Shown here one piece after another: positions 1 through 8,467 of a DNA stretch of 64,000 bases; the stretch's first letter is position 1, and each line of letters opens with the position of its first letter. The DNA is from Zafaria ginkgonis (GTDB taxonomy: Bacteria; Actinomycetota; Actinomycetes; Actinomycetales; Micrococcaceae): assembly GCF_039540195.1 (NCBI RefSeq), contig NZ_BAABEO010000015.1, positions 134,121 through 198,120 on the forward strand, in the 5' to 3' direction. A model generated the notes under the pieces. The model was not told where the DNA came from and made no database searches. It worked only from the letters and a program-made list of their open reading frames with translations. The position numbers and the translations under genes were made by a program.

Positions 1-550
1 CCCAGGTGTTGACCTTGCGGCTGAGCTTGCCGATCAGTAGGTGGCGGAAGACGTATTCCTCCACGAACGGACCCATAACGACGGCGACCACGAACATCGT
101 GGGAAACGGGATGGAGGTGGTCAGGTTCTCGATGGTCAGCTGGTTCTGGCTCTTGACCGCCTGGCCCAGCACCATCAGGGTGACGGCGCTGATCAGGAGG
201 GCGGTGATCCATGCCCCCGGGATCATGAAGCCCTTGGCCCACGGGTGGTAGAGGAAGGTGCGGAAGGAGTGCCAGAGCACGGGAAAGGCCATGGCCATGG
301 CCCCGGCGAACAGGATGGCGTAGCCGATCAGGTTCACCGCGAAGGTGGCCGCGTCCGGGGTGCTGAACATCTCGTGGAAGCCGGGGATCTGGTACAGCAG
401 CGCGGCAAAACCGAAGATGAAGAGCAGCACGTAGAGCACCAGCATGATTGCGTCCCCGAGGCGGAACGGGCCGGCATCGAACACCGGCTGTCGGCGCTTC
501 TCGGGGCGGGTAATCCTGGGACCGTACTGGCCCGATGGCGGCAGCTGCAT
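1..550 (-). CDS. CPBP family intramembrane metalloprotease, partial
   Basis: The first 183 codons are visible and the C-terminus lies outside the window. Reading on the minus strand from the ATG at 550, the protein has a short polar N-terminus, then several hydrophobic stretches (for example MLVLYVLLFIFGFAALL and LIGYAILFAGAMAMAFPVLW). Near the truncated end is the motif FVEEYVFRHLL, which matches the EExxxR signature of the CPBP (CAAX protease and bacteriocin-processing) family. That family consists of membrane proteases whose paired glutamates serve the active site. The remaining conserved His motifs would lie beyond the edge. Substrate is unknown. The gene follows the pentapeptide-repeat gene on the same strand, separated by a tandem repeat. 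Confidence 0.8.
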   Translation of the reverse strand, partial: MQLPPSGQYGPRITRPEKRRQPVFDAGPFRLGDAIMLVLYVLLFIFGFAALLYQIPGFHEMFSTPDAATFAVNLIGYAILFAGAMAMAFPVLWHSFRTFLYHPWAKGFMIPGAWITALLISAVTLMVLGQAVKSQNQLTIENLTTSIPFPTMFVVAVVMGPFVEEYVFRHLLIGKLSRKVNTW

Positions 551-561
551 GAACCCCAGTG

Positions 562-745
562 TATGAGGCGAGGGGCCCCGTCCGAGCGCCAGCGAGGGCG
601 GGGAGGCTCAGGAACGGTATGAGGCGAGGGGCCCCGTCCGAGCGCCAGCGAGGGCGGGGAGGCTCAGGAACGGTATGAGGCGAGGGGCCCCGTCCGAGCG
701 CCAGCGAGGGCGGGGAGGCTCAGGAACGGTATGAGGCGAGGGGCC
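562..745. repeat. Tandem repeat, period 56 bp, 3.3 copies
   Basis: Copies start at 562, 618 and 674, and a fourth, 16-bp partial copy starts at 730. The three full copies are identical by eye. Each begins TATGAGGCGAGGGGCC and ends GGCTCAGGAACGG. The array fills the gap between the pentapeptide-repeat gene (stop at 748) and the CPBP protease gene (start at 550). It contains no spacers, so it is not a CRISPR array. One minus-strand frame stays open through it and into the neighbouring gene, but that frame shows no family resemblance. Confidence 0.95.
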
Positions 746-747
746 TG

Positions 748-1407
748 TCAGAGGACCGTCAGCCCGGCCTCGGCGGCCAGGATGGGGGCCAGGTCCTGCA
801 ACTGGAACCCGTCGATGGTGGCTCCGCGCAGCCCGGACACCCCGGTGAGCCGGCGCATCTGAGCCCCTCGCAGGTCGGTGTCCTTCAGCTTGGCACCGTT
901 GAGCACCAGCGAGTCGATCCGGCAGTCCTCGAACGCCACGCGTTCCAGGGAGGCGCCGCCGAGGTCCAGTTCGTCGATGATGACGTCGCGGAACAGGACG
1001 TCGCCCAGCTTGGCCGCGCGCAGGTTCACGTAGCCGAGCTTGCCGCCGTCGAACGCCACCGAACGCAGCGAGGCTCCGTGCAGCTCCGCGGACCCGATCC
1101 GGGAGCGCACGATCCGCGTGTTGCGCCACCCGGAGTTGGCCGCCTCAAGGACCGGGACGTTCAGGTCCTCGAGGCGGCACTCCCCGAAGCTGGCACGCAG
1201 CAGCGGGGCCCCGTGGAGCGCCACGCGGCGGAAGAGGCAGTCCCGGAACACCGTGTCCTCCAGGTCCAGCCCCTCGGCGTCGTCCGAGTCGTACAGCAGG
1301 TGTTCCGCGAGCCCGTCCGCGCCGAGCGCGGACAGGTCGCCGGCACCGGAGTACGACGGCGGGACGTCGGCGGGCAGGCGCGGGGGCTTGGGTGCGTGGT
1401 TGGGCAT
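748..1407 (-). CDS. Pentapeptide repeat-containing protein
   Basis: A 219-residue protein. From about residue 48 to 205 it shows a five-residue periodicity of the A(D/N)LxX type, with central Leu or Phe (for example LDLEDTVFRDCLFRRVALHG and LRGAQMRRLTGVSGLRGA). This predicts a right-handed quadrilateral beta-helix. Some family members protect gyrase or bind other proteins, but most have no assigned function, and nothing here selects one. No signal peptide or membrane segment is visible. It lies 24 bp downstream of the ABC exporter genes on the same strand and may be co-transcribed with them. Confidence 0.85.
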   Translation of the reverse strand: MPNHAPKPPRLPADVPPSYSGAGDLSALGADGLAEHLLYDSDDAEGLDLEDTVFRDCLFRRVALHGAPLLRASFGECRLEDLNVPVLEAANSGWRNTRIVRSRIGSAELHGASLRSVAFDGGKLGYVNLRAAKLGDVLFRDVIIDELDLGGASLERVAFEDCRIDSLVLNGAKLKDTDLRGAQMRRLTGVSGLRGATIDGFQLQDLAPILAAEAGLTVL

Positions 1408-1431
1408 GCCCTCCAGCCTAGGGGTGTTCCG

Positions 1432-3480
1432 TCAGCTCCGCTGGCCCCCTGCCGGTTCCCCCGCCGGTTCGCCAGCGCCTTCCTCGCCTGCGCCTGGCTC
1501 GGTTTCTCCATGCGCGGGTCCGGCGAACTGGGACATGTAGAGCCGGTAATAGGCCCCGCCGGCCGCGAGCAGCTGCGCGTGGTTGCCCTGCTCGACGATC
1601 CGGCCGGACTCCATCACCAGGATCGTGTCAGCGTCGCGGATGGTGGAGAGCCGGTGGGCGATGACGAAGCTGGTCCGGTCGGTGCGCAGGGCCGCCATGG
1701 CGTGCTGGACCAGCACCTCGGTGCGGGTGTCCACGGAGGAGGTCGCCTCGTCCAGGATCAGCAGGGAGGGGTTGGCGATGAACGCCCGGGCGATGGTGAT
1801 CAACTGCTTCTCGCCGGCGGAGACGTTCGTGGCGTCCTCGTCGATGACCGTCTGGTAGCCCTCCGGCAGGGCGCGCACGAACCGGTCCACGTAGGTGGCC
1901 TTGGCCGCGGCGAGGACCTCCTCGTCGGTGGCGTCGAGCCGCCCGTAGCGGATGTTCTCCATGATGGTGCCGTTGAACAGCCAGGCGTCCTGCAGCACCA
2001 TGCCCACCTTGGAGCGCAGCTCCGCCCGGGACAGCTCGGTGATGTCGACCCCGTCGAGGGCGATCGACCCGCCGTCCAGCTCGTAGAACCGCATCACCAG
2101 GTTCACCAGCGTCGTCTTGCCGGCGCCGGTGGGGCCCACGATCGCCACGGTGTGGCCGGGGTGCGCGTCGAAGGAGAGGTCCTCGATGAGCGGCTTGGCC
2201 GCGTCGTAGGAGAACGTGACGTCGCGGAACTCCACGTGCCCGTCGGTGCGCTCGGGCAGGTGGCGGGTGGCGGTCTCCGCGTCCTGCTCCTCGGCGTCCA
2301 GCAGCTCGAAGGTCCGCTCGGCGGACGCGACGCCGGACTGGAGCATGTTGGCCATGCCGGCCATCTGCCCCAGCGGCTGCGTGAACTCCCGCGAGTACTG
2401 GATGAAGGCGGTGGCGTCGCCCAGGGACATCTGCCCCGAGGCCACGCGCAGGCCGCCGACCACGGCGATGCCCACGTAGGAGAGGTAGGAGACGAACTGC
2501 ATGACCGGGAAGATCATGCCGGAGACGAACTGCGCGCCGAACGAAGACTTGTACAGCGACTCGTTGCGCTCCTCGAAGCGCTCCAGGCTCTCCGCCTCAC
2601 GGCCGAACACCTTGACCAGTTCGTGGCCGGAGAAGGATTCCTCGATCTGCCCGTTCAGGGAACCCGTGGACTTCCACTGCTCCTTGAACAGCCCCTGCGC
2701 TCGGGCGCCGATCACGCCGGCGGCAACGCCGGAAAGCGGCAGCGCGATCAGCGCGATCAGGGCCATCTGCCAGGACACGATGAACATCATGATGACGATG
2801 CCCACCACCTGCAGCACCGACTGGACCAGCTGGGCAAACGCCTGTTGCAAAGCGTTCTGGATGTTGTCCACGTCGTTGGTGACGCGGGAGAGCAGGTCGC
2901 CGCGCTGCCGGGTGTCGAAGTAGTTCAGCGGCAGCCGGTTGAGCTTGTCCTCGACGTCCTTGCGCAGCGTGTAGACCACGCGCATGACCAGGCGGTTGAG
3001 CACGTAGCCCTGCGCCCACATGAACAGGGAGGCCACGAAGTACATGGCCAGCACGATCATGATGATCCTGCCGAGCGCGACGAAGTCGATCCCGGCCCCG
3101 GGCACCAGCTGCATGCCGGAGATCATGTCGGCCAGGTCGTTCTGGCCCTGGGCGCGCAGCCCCTCGACCACCTGCTCCTGGCTCATGCCGGCGGGCATGT
3201 CCTTGCCGACCACGCCGGAGAAGATGATGTCCATGCCCTGGCCGAGCACCTTCGGGGCGATGACCGTGAGCACCACGCTGATCGTCACGAAGAACAGCAC
3301 GACGGCGATGCCCGCCTTTTCCGGCGCCAGCAGACCCAGGAGGCGCTTGGCCGAGGGCCAGAAGTTCTTGGCCTTCCGGACGGACTGCTGGCCTCCCCAG
3401 CCGTCGTCGATGGACATGTCGCCGAGTTCTTCCTCTGGCGCGGCGACGGTGTCCGCCGGGCGTTCTTTCTTCCGTGCCAT
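1432..3480 (-). CDS. ABC exporter, fused membrane/ATPase subunit (catalytically consensus half)
   Basis: A 682-residue half transporter. The N-terminal part (about 80-360) holds the exporter-type membrane domain and the C-terminal part the ATPase: Walker A GPTGAGKT (Lys near 455), Walker B LLILDEATSSVD (near 577, with catalytic Glu) and H-loop IAHRLST (near 611). Its signature motif is degenerate, VSAGEKQ instead of LSGGQ. This complements the preceding gene, which has a good signature but a degenerate Walker B and H-loop, so the pair should form a heterodimeric exporter with one working ATP site. The ATG follows the upstream gene's stop codon directly, which implies translational coupling. 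Substrate is unknown; lipids, drugs or peptides are typical for the family. Confidence 0.92.
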   Translation of the reverse strand: MARKKERPADTVAAPEEELGDMSIDDGWGGQQSVRKAKNFWPSAKRLLGLLAPEKAGIAVVLFFVTISVVLTVIAPKVLGQGMDIIFSGVVGKDMPAGMSQEQVVEGLRAQGQNDLADMISGMQLVPGAGIDFVALGRIIMIVLAMYFVASLFMWAQGYVLNRLVMRVVYTLRKDVEDKLNRLPLNYFDTRQRGDLLSRVTNDVDNIQNALQQAFAQLVQSVLQVVGIVIMMFIVSWQMALIALIALPLSGVAAGVIGARAQGLFKEQWKSTGSLNGQIEESFSGHELVKVFGREAESLERFEERNESLYKSSFGAQFVSGMIFPVMQFVSYLSYVGIAVVGGLRVASGQMSLGDATAFIQYSREFTQPLGQMAGMANMLQSGVASAERTFELLDAEEQDAETATRHLPERTDGHVEFRDVTFSYDAAKPLIEDLSFDAHPGHTVAIVGPTGAGKTTLVNLVMRFYELDGGSIALDGVDITELSRAELRSKVGMVLQDAWLFNGTIMENIRYGRLDATDEEVLAAAKATYVDRFVRALPEGYQTVIDEDATNVSAGEKQLITIARAFIANPSLLILDEATSSVDTRTEVLVQHAMAALRTDRTSFVIAHRLSTIRDADTILVMESGRIVEQGNHAQLLAAGGAYYRLYMSQFAGPAHGETEPGAGEEGAGEPAGEPAGGQRS

Positions 3481-5214
3481 CTAGGCCACCTCCTCCACGC
3501 TGATCTGGGACTCGACGATCTCGCGGTAGGTGTCCGACGTTTCCAAGAGCTCCTCATGGGTGCCGCGGGCGACAATCTCGCCGTGGTCGAGGACGAGGAT
3601 CTGGTCCGCGTCCGTGATGGTGGAGACGCGCTGGGCGACGATGATCACCGCGGCGTCCTTGGTGGGCTGCTTCAGGGCCGCACGCAGCCTGGCGTCCGTG
3701 GTGACGTCCAGCGCGGAGAACGAGTCGTCGAAGAGATAGACGCTCGGCTTCGCGGCCAGGGCACGGGCGATGCAGAGGCGCTGGCGCTGGCCGCCGGAGA
3801 CGTTGGTGCCGCCCTGCGAGATCGTGGAGTCCAACTGCTCGGGCTTTTCGCGCACGAAGCCCGCCGCCTGGGCGGTCTCGAGCGCGTCCCACAGGTCCTG
3901 GTCGCTGGCCTTGGGTGCCCCGAAGCGCAGGTTCGTGGCCACGGTTCCGGAGAACAGGTACGGCCGCTGCGGGACGGTGGCCACCCGCGCCGCGATCTGG
4001 GCGCGGGTCAGCTCGGTGACCGGAACCCCGTCGATGAGGACCTGGCCGGAGGCGGCATCGTAGAGGCGCGGGATGAGGTTGAGCAGCGTGGTCTTGCCGG
4101 CACCCGTGGAGCCGATGATCGCCGTCGTCCTGCCCGGCTCGGCGGTGAAGCTGAGCCCGCTGAGCACCGGCGCCTCGGCGCCCGGGTACCCGAACGTGAC
4201 GTCGCGGAATTCGACGACGCCGCGGCGCGGGGCCTCGGCCCGGACCTCGGCGGGGTCGCGCAGCGACGGCTCGGTGCCCAGCACCTCGGAGATGCGCCCG
4301 GCGCAGACCGCCGCGCGCGGGATCATCATCGCCATGAACGTTCCCATCATGACGGCCATGAGGATCTGCAGCAGGTACTGCAGGAACGCGGTCAGCGCGC
4401 CGATCTCCATTTCCCCGGCGTCGACGCGGTGGCCGCCGAACCAGAGCACGGAGGCCGTGGCCAAGTGCAGGATCATGCCGATCAGCGGGAACATCAGCAC
4501 AAACAGGTTGCCGACCTTGACGCCCACCTCGGTCAGCCGCTCGTTGGCGCCGCGGAAGCGCTCGGTCTCGAACGGTTCGCGGACGAACGCGCGCACCACG
4601 CGGATGCCGATGATCTGTTCGCGCAGCACGCCGTTGATGCCGTCGATCCGGGTCTGCATGAGTTGGAACAGGGGCATCAGGAAGCGGATCAGCACGCCGA
4701 CGATGGCCACCAGCAGCGGCACGGAGACCCACACCAGCCAAGACAGGCCGGCGTCTTCACGCAGGGCCATGATGATGCCGCCGATGCACATGATGGGGGC
4801 CGCGACCATGAAGTTCAGGCCCATCAGCACCAGCATCTGGACCTGCTGGACGTCGTTGGTGCCGCGGGTGATCAGCGTGGGTGCGCCGAAGCGGTTGACC
4901 TCCTGGGCCGAGAAGGAGGAGACCTTTCGGAAGACGGAGCTTCGCAGGTCGCGGCCGACGGCCATGGCGGTCTTCGCACCGAAGTAGACGGCGGCGATGG
5001 CCGTGAGCACCTGGACGAACGCGACGCCGAGCATCACGGCGCCGGTGTTCCAGATGAAGCCGGTGTCCCCCGTTGCCACGCCCTTGTCGATGATTTGGGC
5101 GTTGAGGCTGGGCAGGTAGAGGGTGGCGATGGTCGTGGCGAGCTGGAAGCCCAGCACGGCCGCGATCCAGCCTGAGTAGGGTTTTGAGTATTGGAGGATC
5201 AAACGGAAAAGCAT
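3481..5214 (-). CDS. ABC exporter, fused membrane/ATPase subunit (degenerate half)
   Basis: A 577-residue partner of the following gene. The start at 5214 was chosen because AAAGGA lies 5 bp upstream and the protein then opens with MLFRLILQYSKPY, as related exporters do; a longer frame to 5289 adds residues without a ribosome site. The membrane domain covers about residues 1-300. The ATPase domain has Walker A GSTGAGKT (Lys 374) and a consensus signature VSGGQRQ (near 472). However, Walker B reads VYLFDDSFSALD (Asp replaces the catalytic Glu, near 495) and the H-loop reads VAQRVST (Gln replaces His). These are the hallmarks of the non-catalytic subunit of heterodimeric ABC exporters. A possible TAGAGT -10 box lies at 5247-5252 on the minus strand. 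Confidence 0.92.
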   Translation of the reverse strand: MLFRLILQYSKPYSGWIAAVLGFQLATTIATLYLPSLNAQIIDKGVATGDTGFIWNTGAVMLGVAFVQVLTAIAAVYFGAKTAMAVGRDLRSSVFRKVSSFSAQEVNRFGAPTLITRGTNDVQQVQMLVLMGLNFMVAAPIMCIGGIIMALREDAGLSWLVWVSVPLLVAIVGVLIRFLMPLFQLMQTRIDGINGVLREQIIGIRVVRAFVREPFETERFRGANERLTEVGVKVGNLFVLMFPLIGMILHLATASVLWFGGHRVDAGEMEIGALTAFLQYLLQILMAVMMGTFMAMMIPRAAVCAGRISEVLGTEPSLRDPAEVRAEAPRRGVVEFRDVTFGYPGAEAPVLSGLSFTAEPGRTTAIIGSTGAGKTTLLNLIPRLYDAASGQVLIDGVPVTELTRAQIAARVATVPQRPYLFSGTVATNLRFGAPKASDQDLWDALETAQAAGFVREKPEQLDSTISQGGTNVSGGQRQRLCIARALAAKPSVYLFDDSFSALDVTTDARLRAALKQPTKDAAVIIVAQRVSTITDADQILVLDHGEIVARGTHEELLETSDTYREIVESQISVEEVA

Positions 5215-5349
5215 GCGAGTCCTTTGCGTTGCCGAGAGCAAGGGCCACTCTACCTGCGCGCACCGACGCTTTGGTGAACCCGCTGCCAACCGCCCGGGCC
5301 TTTGACCTGACCGAATCGGCGTCGCGGATCCGTGACCCGGCGCCTCCCG

Positions 5350-6348
5350 CTACTGCCTGAACGCGGCGTCGAAGGCGGCCTGCGGGGGTGTGAAGTCGAA
5401 GCGTTTCAGGAAGGCCAGGGCCTCCGGGGCTCCCTGCAGACGGTCCATGCCCGCATCCTCCCATTCGATGCTGACCGGGCCGTCGTAGCCGATGGCGTTC
5501 AGCGCCCGGAAGCTGTCCTCCCACGGCACGTCCCCGCGCCCGGTGGAGACGAAGTCCCAGCCGCGGCGCGGGTCTCCCCAAGGCAGGTGCGAGGAGAGGA
5601 TGCCGTTGCGGCCCCCGCCCATGCGCATCTTGGTGTCCTTGCAGTCCACGTGGTAGATCCGGTCGGCGAAGTCGGCGATGAAGGCCACGGGGTCGAGGCC
5701 CTGCCACATGAAGTGGCTCGGATCCCAGTTCAGTCCGAAGGCCTTCCGGTGCCCGATGGCCTCCAGGGCTCGCGCCGTGGACCAGTAGTCGTAGGCGATT
5801 TCGGAGGGGTGGACCTCGTGGGCGAAGCGGACGCCACATTCGTCGAAGACGTCCAGGATGGGGTTCCAGCGGTCGGCGAAGGCCTGGTATCCGGCGTCGA
5901 TCACCGCGGACGGCACCGGGGGGAACATGGCCACGTACTGCCAGATGGAGGATCCCGTGAAACCGACCACGGTCTTCACGCCCAAACGCCGGGCCAGGCG
6001 GGCGGTGAGCTTCATTTCCTCTGCAGCGCGGGCCCGCACTCCTTCCGGATCGCCGTCGCCCCAGACCCGCTCGCCGACGATGTCCCGGTGGCGGAAATCG
6101 ATGGGATCATCGCAGACGGCCTGGCCCTTGAGGTGGTTTGAGATTGCCCAGACCTTCAGGCCGTTGCGTGCCAGGATGTCCAGCCGGTTCTCGATGTAGG
6201 CGTCGTCGTCCCACCGCCAGGCGTCCAGATGGTCCCCGGACACGGCGATCTCAAGCCCGTCGAAGCCCCAGCCGGCCGCGAGCTCGGCGACCTTTTCGAA
6301 GGGCAGGTCGGCCCACTGGCCGGTGAAGAGCGTGAAGTTCCGTGCCAT
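5350..6348 (-). CDS. TIM-barrel sugar isomerase/epimerase-like enzyme
   Basis: A 332-residue member of the xylose-isomerase-like TIM-barrel superfamily. Conserved barrel segments include FAHEVHPSEIAYDYW, GLNWDPSHFMWQGLDP, IYHVDCKDTKM and SIEWEDAGMD. These carry the His/Glu/Asp residues that normally bind a divalent metal. AAGGAG lies 7 bp before the ATG. It is the last gene of the sugar operon, 2 bp after the Gfo/Idh/MocA gene. Proteins of this length and type occur beside Gfo/Idh/MocA dehydrogenases in pathways that pass through 3-keto sugars, where such barrels can act as lyases or hydratases rather than isomerases. A role on a 3-keto intermediate is therefore plausible here but is inference only. 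Confidence 0.8.
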   Translation of the reverse strand: MARNFTLFTGQWADLPFEKVAELAAGWGFDGLEIAVSGDHLDAWRWDDDAYIENRLDILARNGLKVWAISNHLKGQAVCDDPIDFRHRDIVGERVWGDGDPEGVRARAAEEMKLTARLARRLGVKTVVGFTGSSIWQYVAMFPPVPSAVIDAGYQAFADRWNPILDVFDECGVRFAHEVHPSEIAYDYWSTARALEAIGHRKAFGLNWDPSHFMWQGLDPVAFIADFADRIYHVDCKDTKMRMGGGRNGILSSHLPWGDPRRGWDFVSTGRGDVPWEDSFRALNAIGYDGPVSIEWEDAGMDRLQGAPEALAFLKRFDFTPPQAAFDAAFRQ

Positions 6349-6350
6349 GG

Positions 6351-7526
6351 TCAACTCCTTGGCGTCATGGTGGGCAAGGAAAGATCCACGGTTGCACCGG
6401 AACGGGCGGCGCTGCGCTCGACGGCGTCGAGCACCTTCTGGACCTCCAGTCCGTCCTCGAAGGACGGTTCCGGAGACGCCCCGCTGCCAAGGCTGCGCAG
6501 GAAATCCGCGGCTTGGCTGGTGAAGGTGTGGTCCCATCCCAGAATGTGGCCGGGAGGCCACCATGAACCGGCATAGGGGTGGGCGGGGTCGGTGACCAGG
6601 ATCCGGGCCGGGCCCTGCAGCTCCGGCGGGGCCGCGGTGTCGTAATGGTGCAGTTCGTTCAGGTTCTCCAGGTCGAAACGCAGGTGCCCGCCGGAACCGT
6701 AGATCTCGATCTGCAGGGCGTTCTTCCGGCCGGACGCCATGCGGGAGACCTCCAGGCTGGCCACGGCCCCGGAATCGAGCCGCAGCGTGGCCCAAGCGGC
6801 GTCGTCCACGGTGACCGCCTCGGTTCCCGCAGGGCCGGGACGCTCCGTGACGAAGGTGTGGACGGTGGCCGAGACGGACTGCACCTCGGCGCCCAGCAGG
6901 AACCGGATCTGGTCCACCGCGTGCGAGGCCAGGTCGCCGAGCGCCCCGGAACCTGCGGATTCCCGGCGCAGCCGCCAGGTCATCGGCGCCTGTTCGTCCG
7001 CCAGCCAATCCTGCAGGTAGGCGAGCTTGAGTTGGCGGATGGTACCGAGTTTGCCCGCAGCGATCATGCTGCGGGCCTGTGCCAGCGCCGGCACGCGCCG
7101 GTAGTTGAAGCCGATCATGGACTGGATGCCGCGCTCCCGCGCCCGTACGGCGGCCCCAGCCATCCGCTCCGCCTCCCCCACCGTGTTGGCCAGCGGCTTT
7201 TCCACGATGACGTGCTTGCCCGCCTCCAGCGCGGTGATGGCCAGTTCGGCGTGCAAGTGTCCCGGAGTGCAGATGTCCACGATCTGGATGTCATCGCGCT
7301 CCAGCACGCTGCGCCAATCGGTGGAGCTCTCGCTCCACCCGTACCGCCCGGCGGCCTCCGCCACCCGTTCGCGGTCACTGCCCACCAATAGCCGCTGCGC
7401 CACAGCGGGCGTGTCGTAGAAGGCATTCACATTCCGCCAGGCGTTCGAGTGCGCCTTGCCCATGAACGAATAGCCCAGGACCGCAACGCCCAGTGCGGGG
7501 GAATGGCCGGGGACAGAGGCTGTCAT
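6351..7526 (-). CDS. Gfo/Idh/MocA family NAD(P)-dependent dehydrogenase
   Basis: A 391-residue oxidoreductase. The N-terminal Rossmann segment reads VAVLGYSFMGKAHSNAWR, followed by DICTPGHLHAELA and the family motif EKPLA (Lys near 109) that positions the catalytic lysine. The C-terminal part is the alpha/beta substrate domain. The family oxidises sugars and polyols such as inositol, glucose and levoglucosan, often at C3. The ATG has AAGGAG 9 bp upstream. Neighbours are two TIM-barrel enzymes and a sugar ABC importer, so it probably performs the first oxidation of the imported compound. The actual substrate cannot be read from the sequence. Confidence 0.87.
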   Translation of the reverse strand: MTASVPGHSPALGVAVLGYSFMGKAHSNAWRNVNAFYDTPAVAQRLLVGSDRERVAEAAGRYGWSESSTDWRSVLERDDIQIVDICTPGHLHAELAITALEAGKHVIVEKPLANTVGEAERMAGAAVRARERGIQSMIGFNYRRVPALAQARSMIAAGKLGTIRQLKLAYLQDWLADEQAPMTWRLRRESAGSGALGDLASHAVDQIRFLLGAEVQSVSATVHTFVTERPGPAGTEAVTVDDAAWATLRLDSGAVASLEVSRMASGRKNALQIEIYGSGGHLRFDLENLNELHHYDTAAPPELQGPARILVTDPAHPYAGSWWPPGHILGWDHTFTSQAADFLRSLGSGASPEPSFEDGLEVQKVLDAVERSAARSGATVDLSLPTMTPRS

Positions 7527-7543
7527 GATGTTGTTCTCCTTGT

Positions 7544-8416
7544 TCAGACCCGGGCCGACAGGCTGCGCAGGAAGGCCAGGCCGTCTGCGGCCAGGGCGTC
7601 CTGCGTGGGTGCCAGCGGCCGCCAGATCGAGGCGGCGGTGGCGATGGCCGCGTTGTCCGCGGTGAAGCTCTCGATGTTCAGCGGGCCTTGGTAGCCGACG
7701 TCGTCCAGGGCGCGCATGAGTTCCGGCCAGTCCGTCTGGTCCCCGCCAGGCGCGCCGCGGTCATTGCCGCAGACCTGCAGGTGGACCAGGTGCTGGCCGG
7801 CCAGCCGGATGGCGCCGGCGCTGGAACGTTGCTCGATGTTGAGGTGGTAGCTGTCCAGGGCGAGCCCCACACCGTGTCCCAGCAGCGGGCCGAGCGCCTC
7901 GAGGGCCTGTTCGACGGTATTGACCAGCGAGGTTTCGTACCGATTGAGCGGTTCGATGCCGAGGACGACGCCGGCTTCCGCGGCCTGGGCGGCCAGCGGC
8001 GCCAGATTCGCACGCAGCTGGCGGTACGCCTCCGCGCGCTCGTCAGCGTCCATCCGCCAGAGCCGCCCCGTGCGGGAGTAGAACGGTCCGCAGACCGCCG
8101 GGGCACCGACGTCGTGTGCCAGGGTGATGCAGGCACCCAAGTAGTCCTGGGTGGCCTGCACCGTTGCCGCGTCCGTCCGTACCAGGTCGCGTCCCGGCGC
8201 CATCGCCCCGACGATGAAGGGCCTTAGCCCGGTGGCCGCGAGGGCCTGCCGGACGGTGCCGGCCGTGAAGTCCCCGGCGTTTTCGAGCGGCAGCTCGACG
8301 GCATCGAACCCCATGGCGGCGATCCTTGCCAGCAGGGGAGGCAGGTTGGCGTCGGTGAGGGGGGACGCCCAGACCCAGGTGTTGACCCCGATGGGCCGGT
8401 TCCTTGGGACGTTCAC
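7544..8416 (-). CDS. Sugar 3-epimerase-like TIM-barrel protein
   Basis: A 290-residue protein of the D-tagatose/D-psicose 3-epimerase type. It shows GIEPLNRYETSLVNT (metal-binding Glu), GLALDSYHLNIE (Asp and His), HLVHLQVCGNDRGAPG and LNIESFT (final Glu), the order of ligands expected in this family. Translation appears to start at a GTG at 8416 preceded by GAGGAG. It follows the binding-protein gene by 51 bp and precedes the Gfo/Idh/MocA gene by 17 bp. Depending on the pathway it could be a ketose 3-epimerase, an inosose isomerase or dehydratase, or a 3-keto-sugar enzyme. Confidence 0.82.
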   Translation of the reverse strand: MNVPRNRPIGVNTWVWASPLTDANLPPLLARIAAMGFDAVELPLENAGDFTAGTVRQALAATGLRPFIVGAMAPGRDLVRTDAATVQATQDYLGACITLAHDVGAPAVCGPFYSRTGRLWRMDADERAEAYRQLRANLAPLAAQAAEAGVVLGIEPLNRYETSLVNTVEQALEALGPLLGHGVGLALDSYHLNIEQRSSAGAIRLAGQHLVHLQVCGNDRGAPGGDQTDWPELMRALDDVGYQGPLNIESFTADNAAIATAASIWRPLAPTQDALAADGLAFLRSLSARV

Positions 8417-8467
8417 TGACCTGTCTCCTCTGCTGGGGTGGATGGCGGCTGGCTTGGGTCTGGCCGA

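Noticed and set aside
562..745. CRISPR array
   Set aside because: The units are contiguous with no unique spacers, and no cas gene is in the window.
608..1129. A minus-strand frame running through the 56-bp repeats
   Set aside because: The period of 56 bp is not a multiple of three, the product shows no domain, and it overlaps the pentapeptide-repeat gene in another frame.
1078..5175. A 1365-codon open frame on the plus strand
   Set aside because: It lies antisense to the two ABC exporter genes, is rich in His, Asp, Gln and Gly with no family motif, and reflects the high GC content that leaves opposite frames open.
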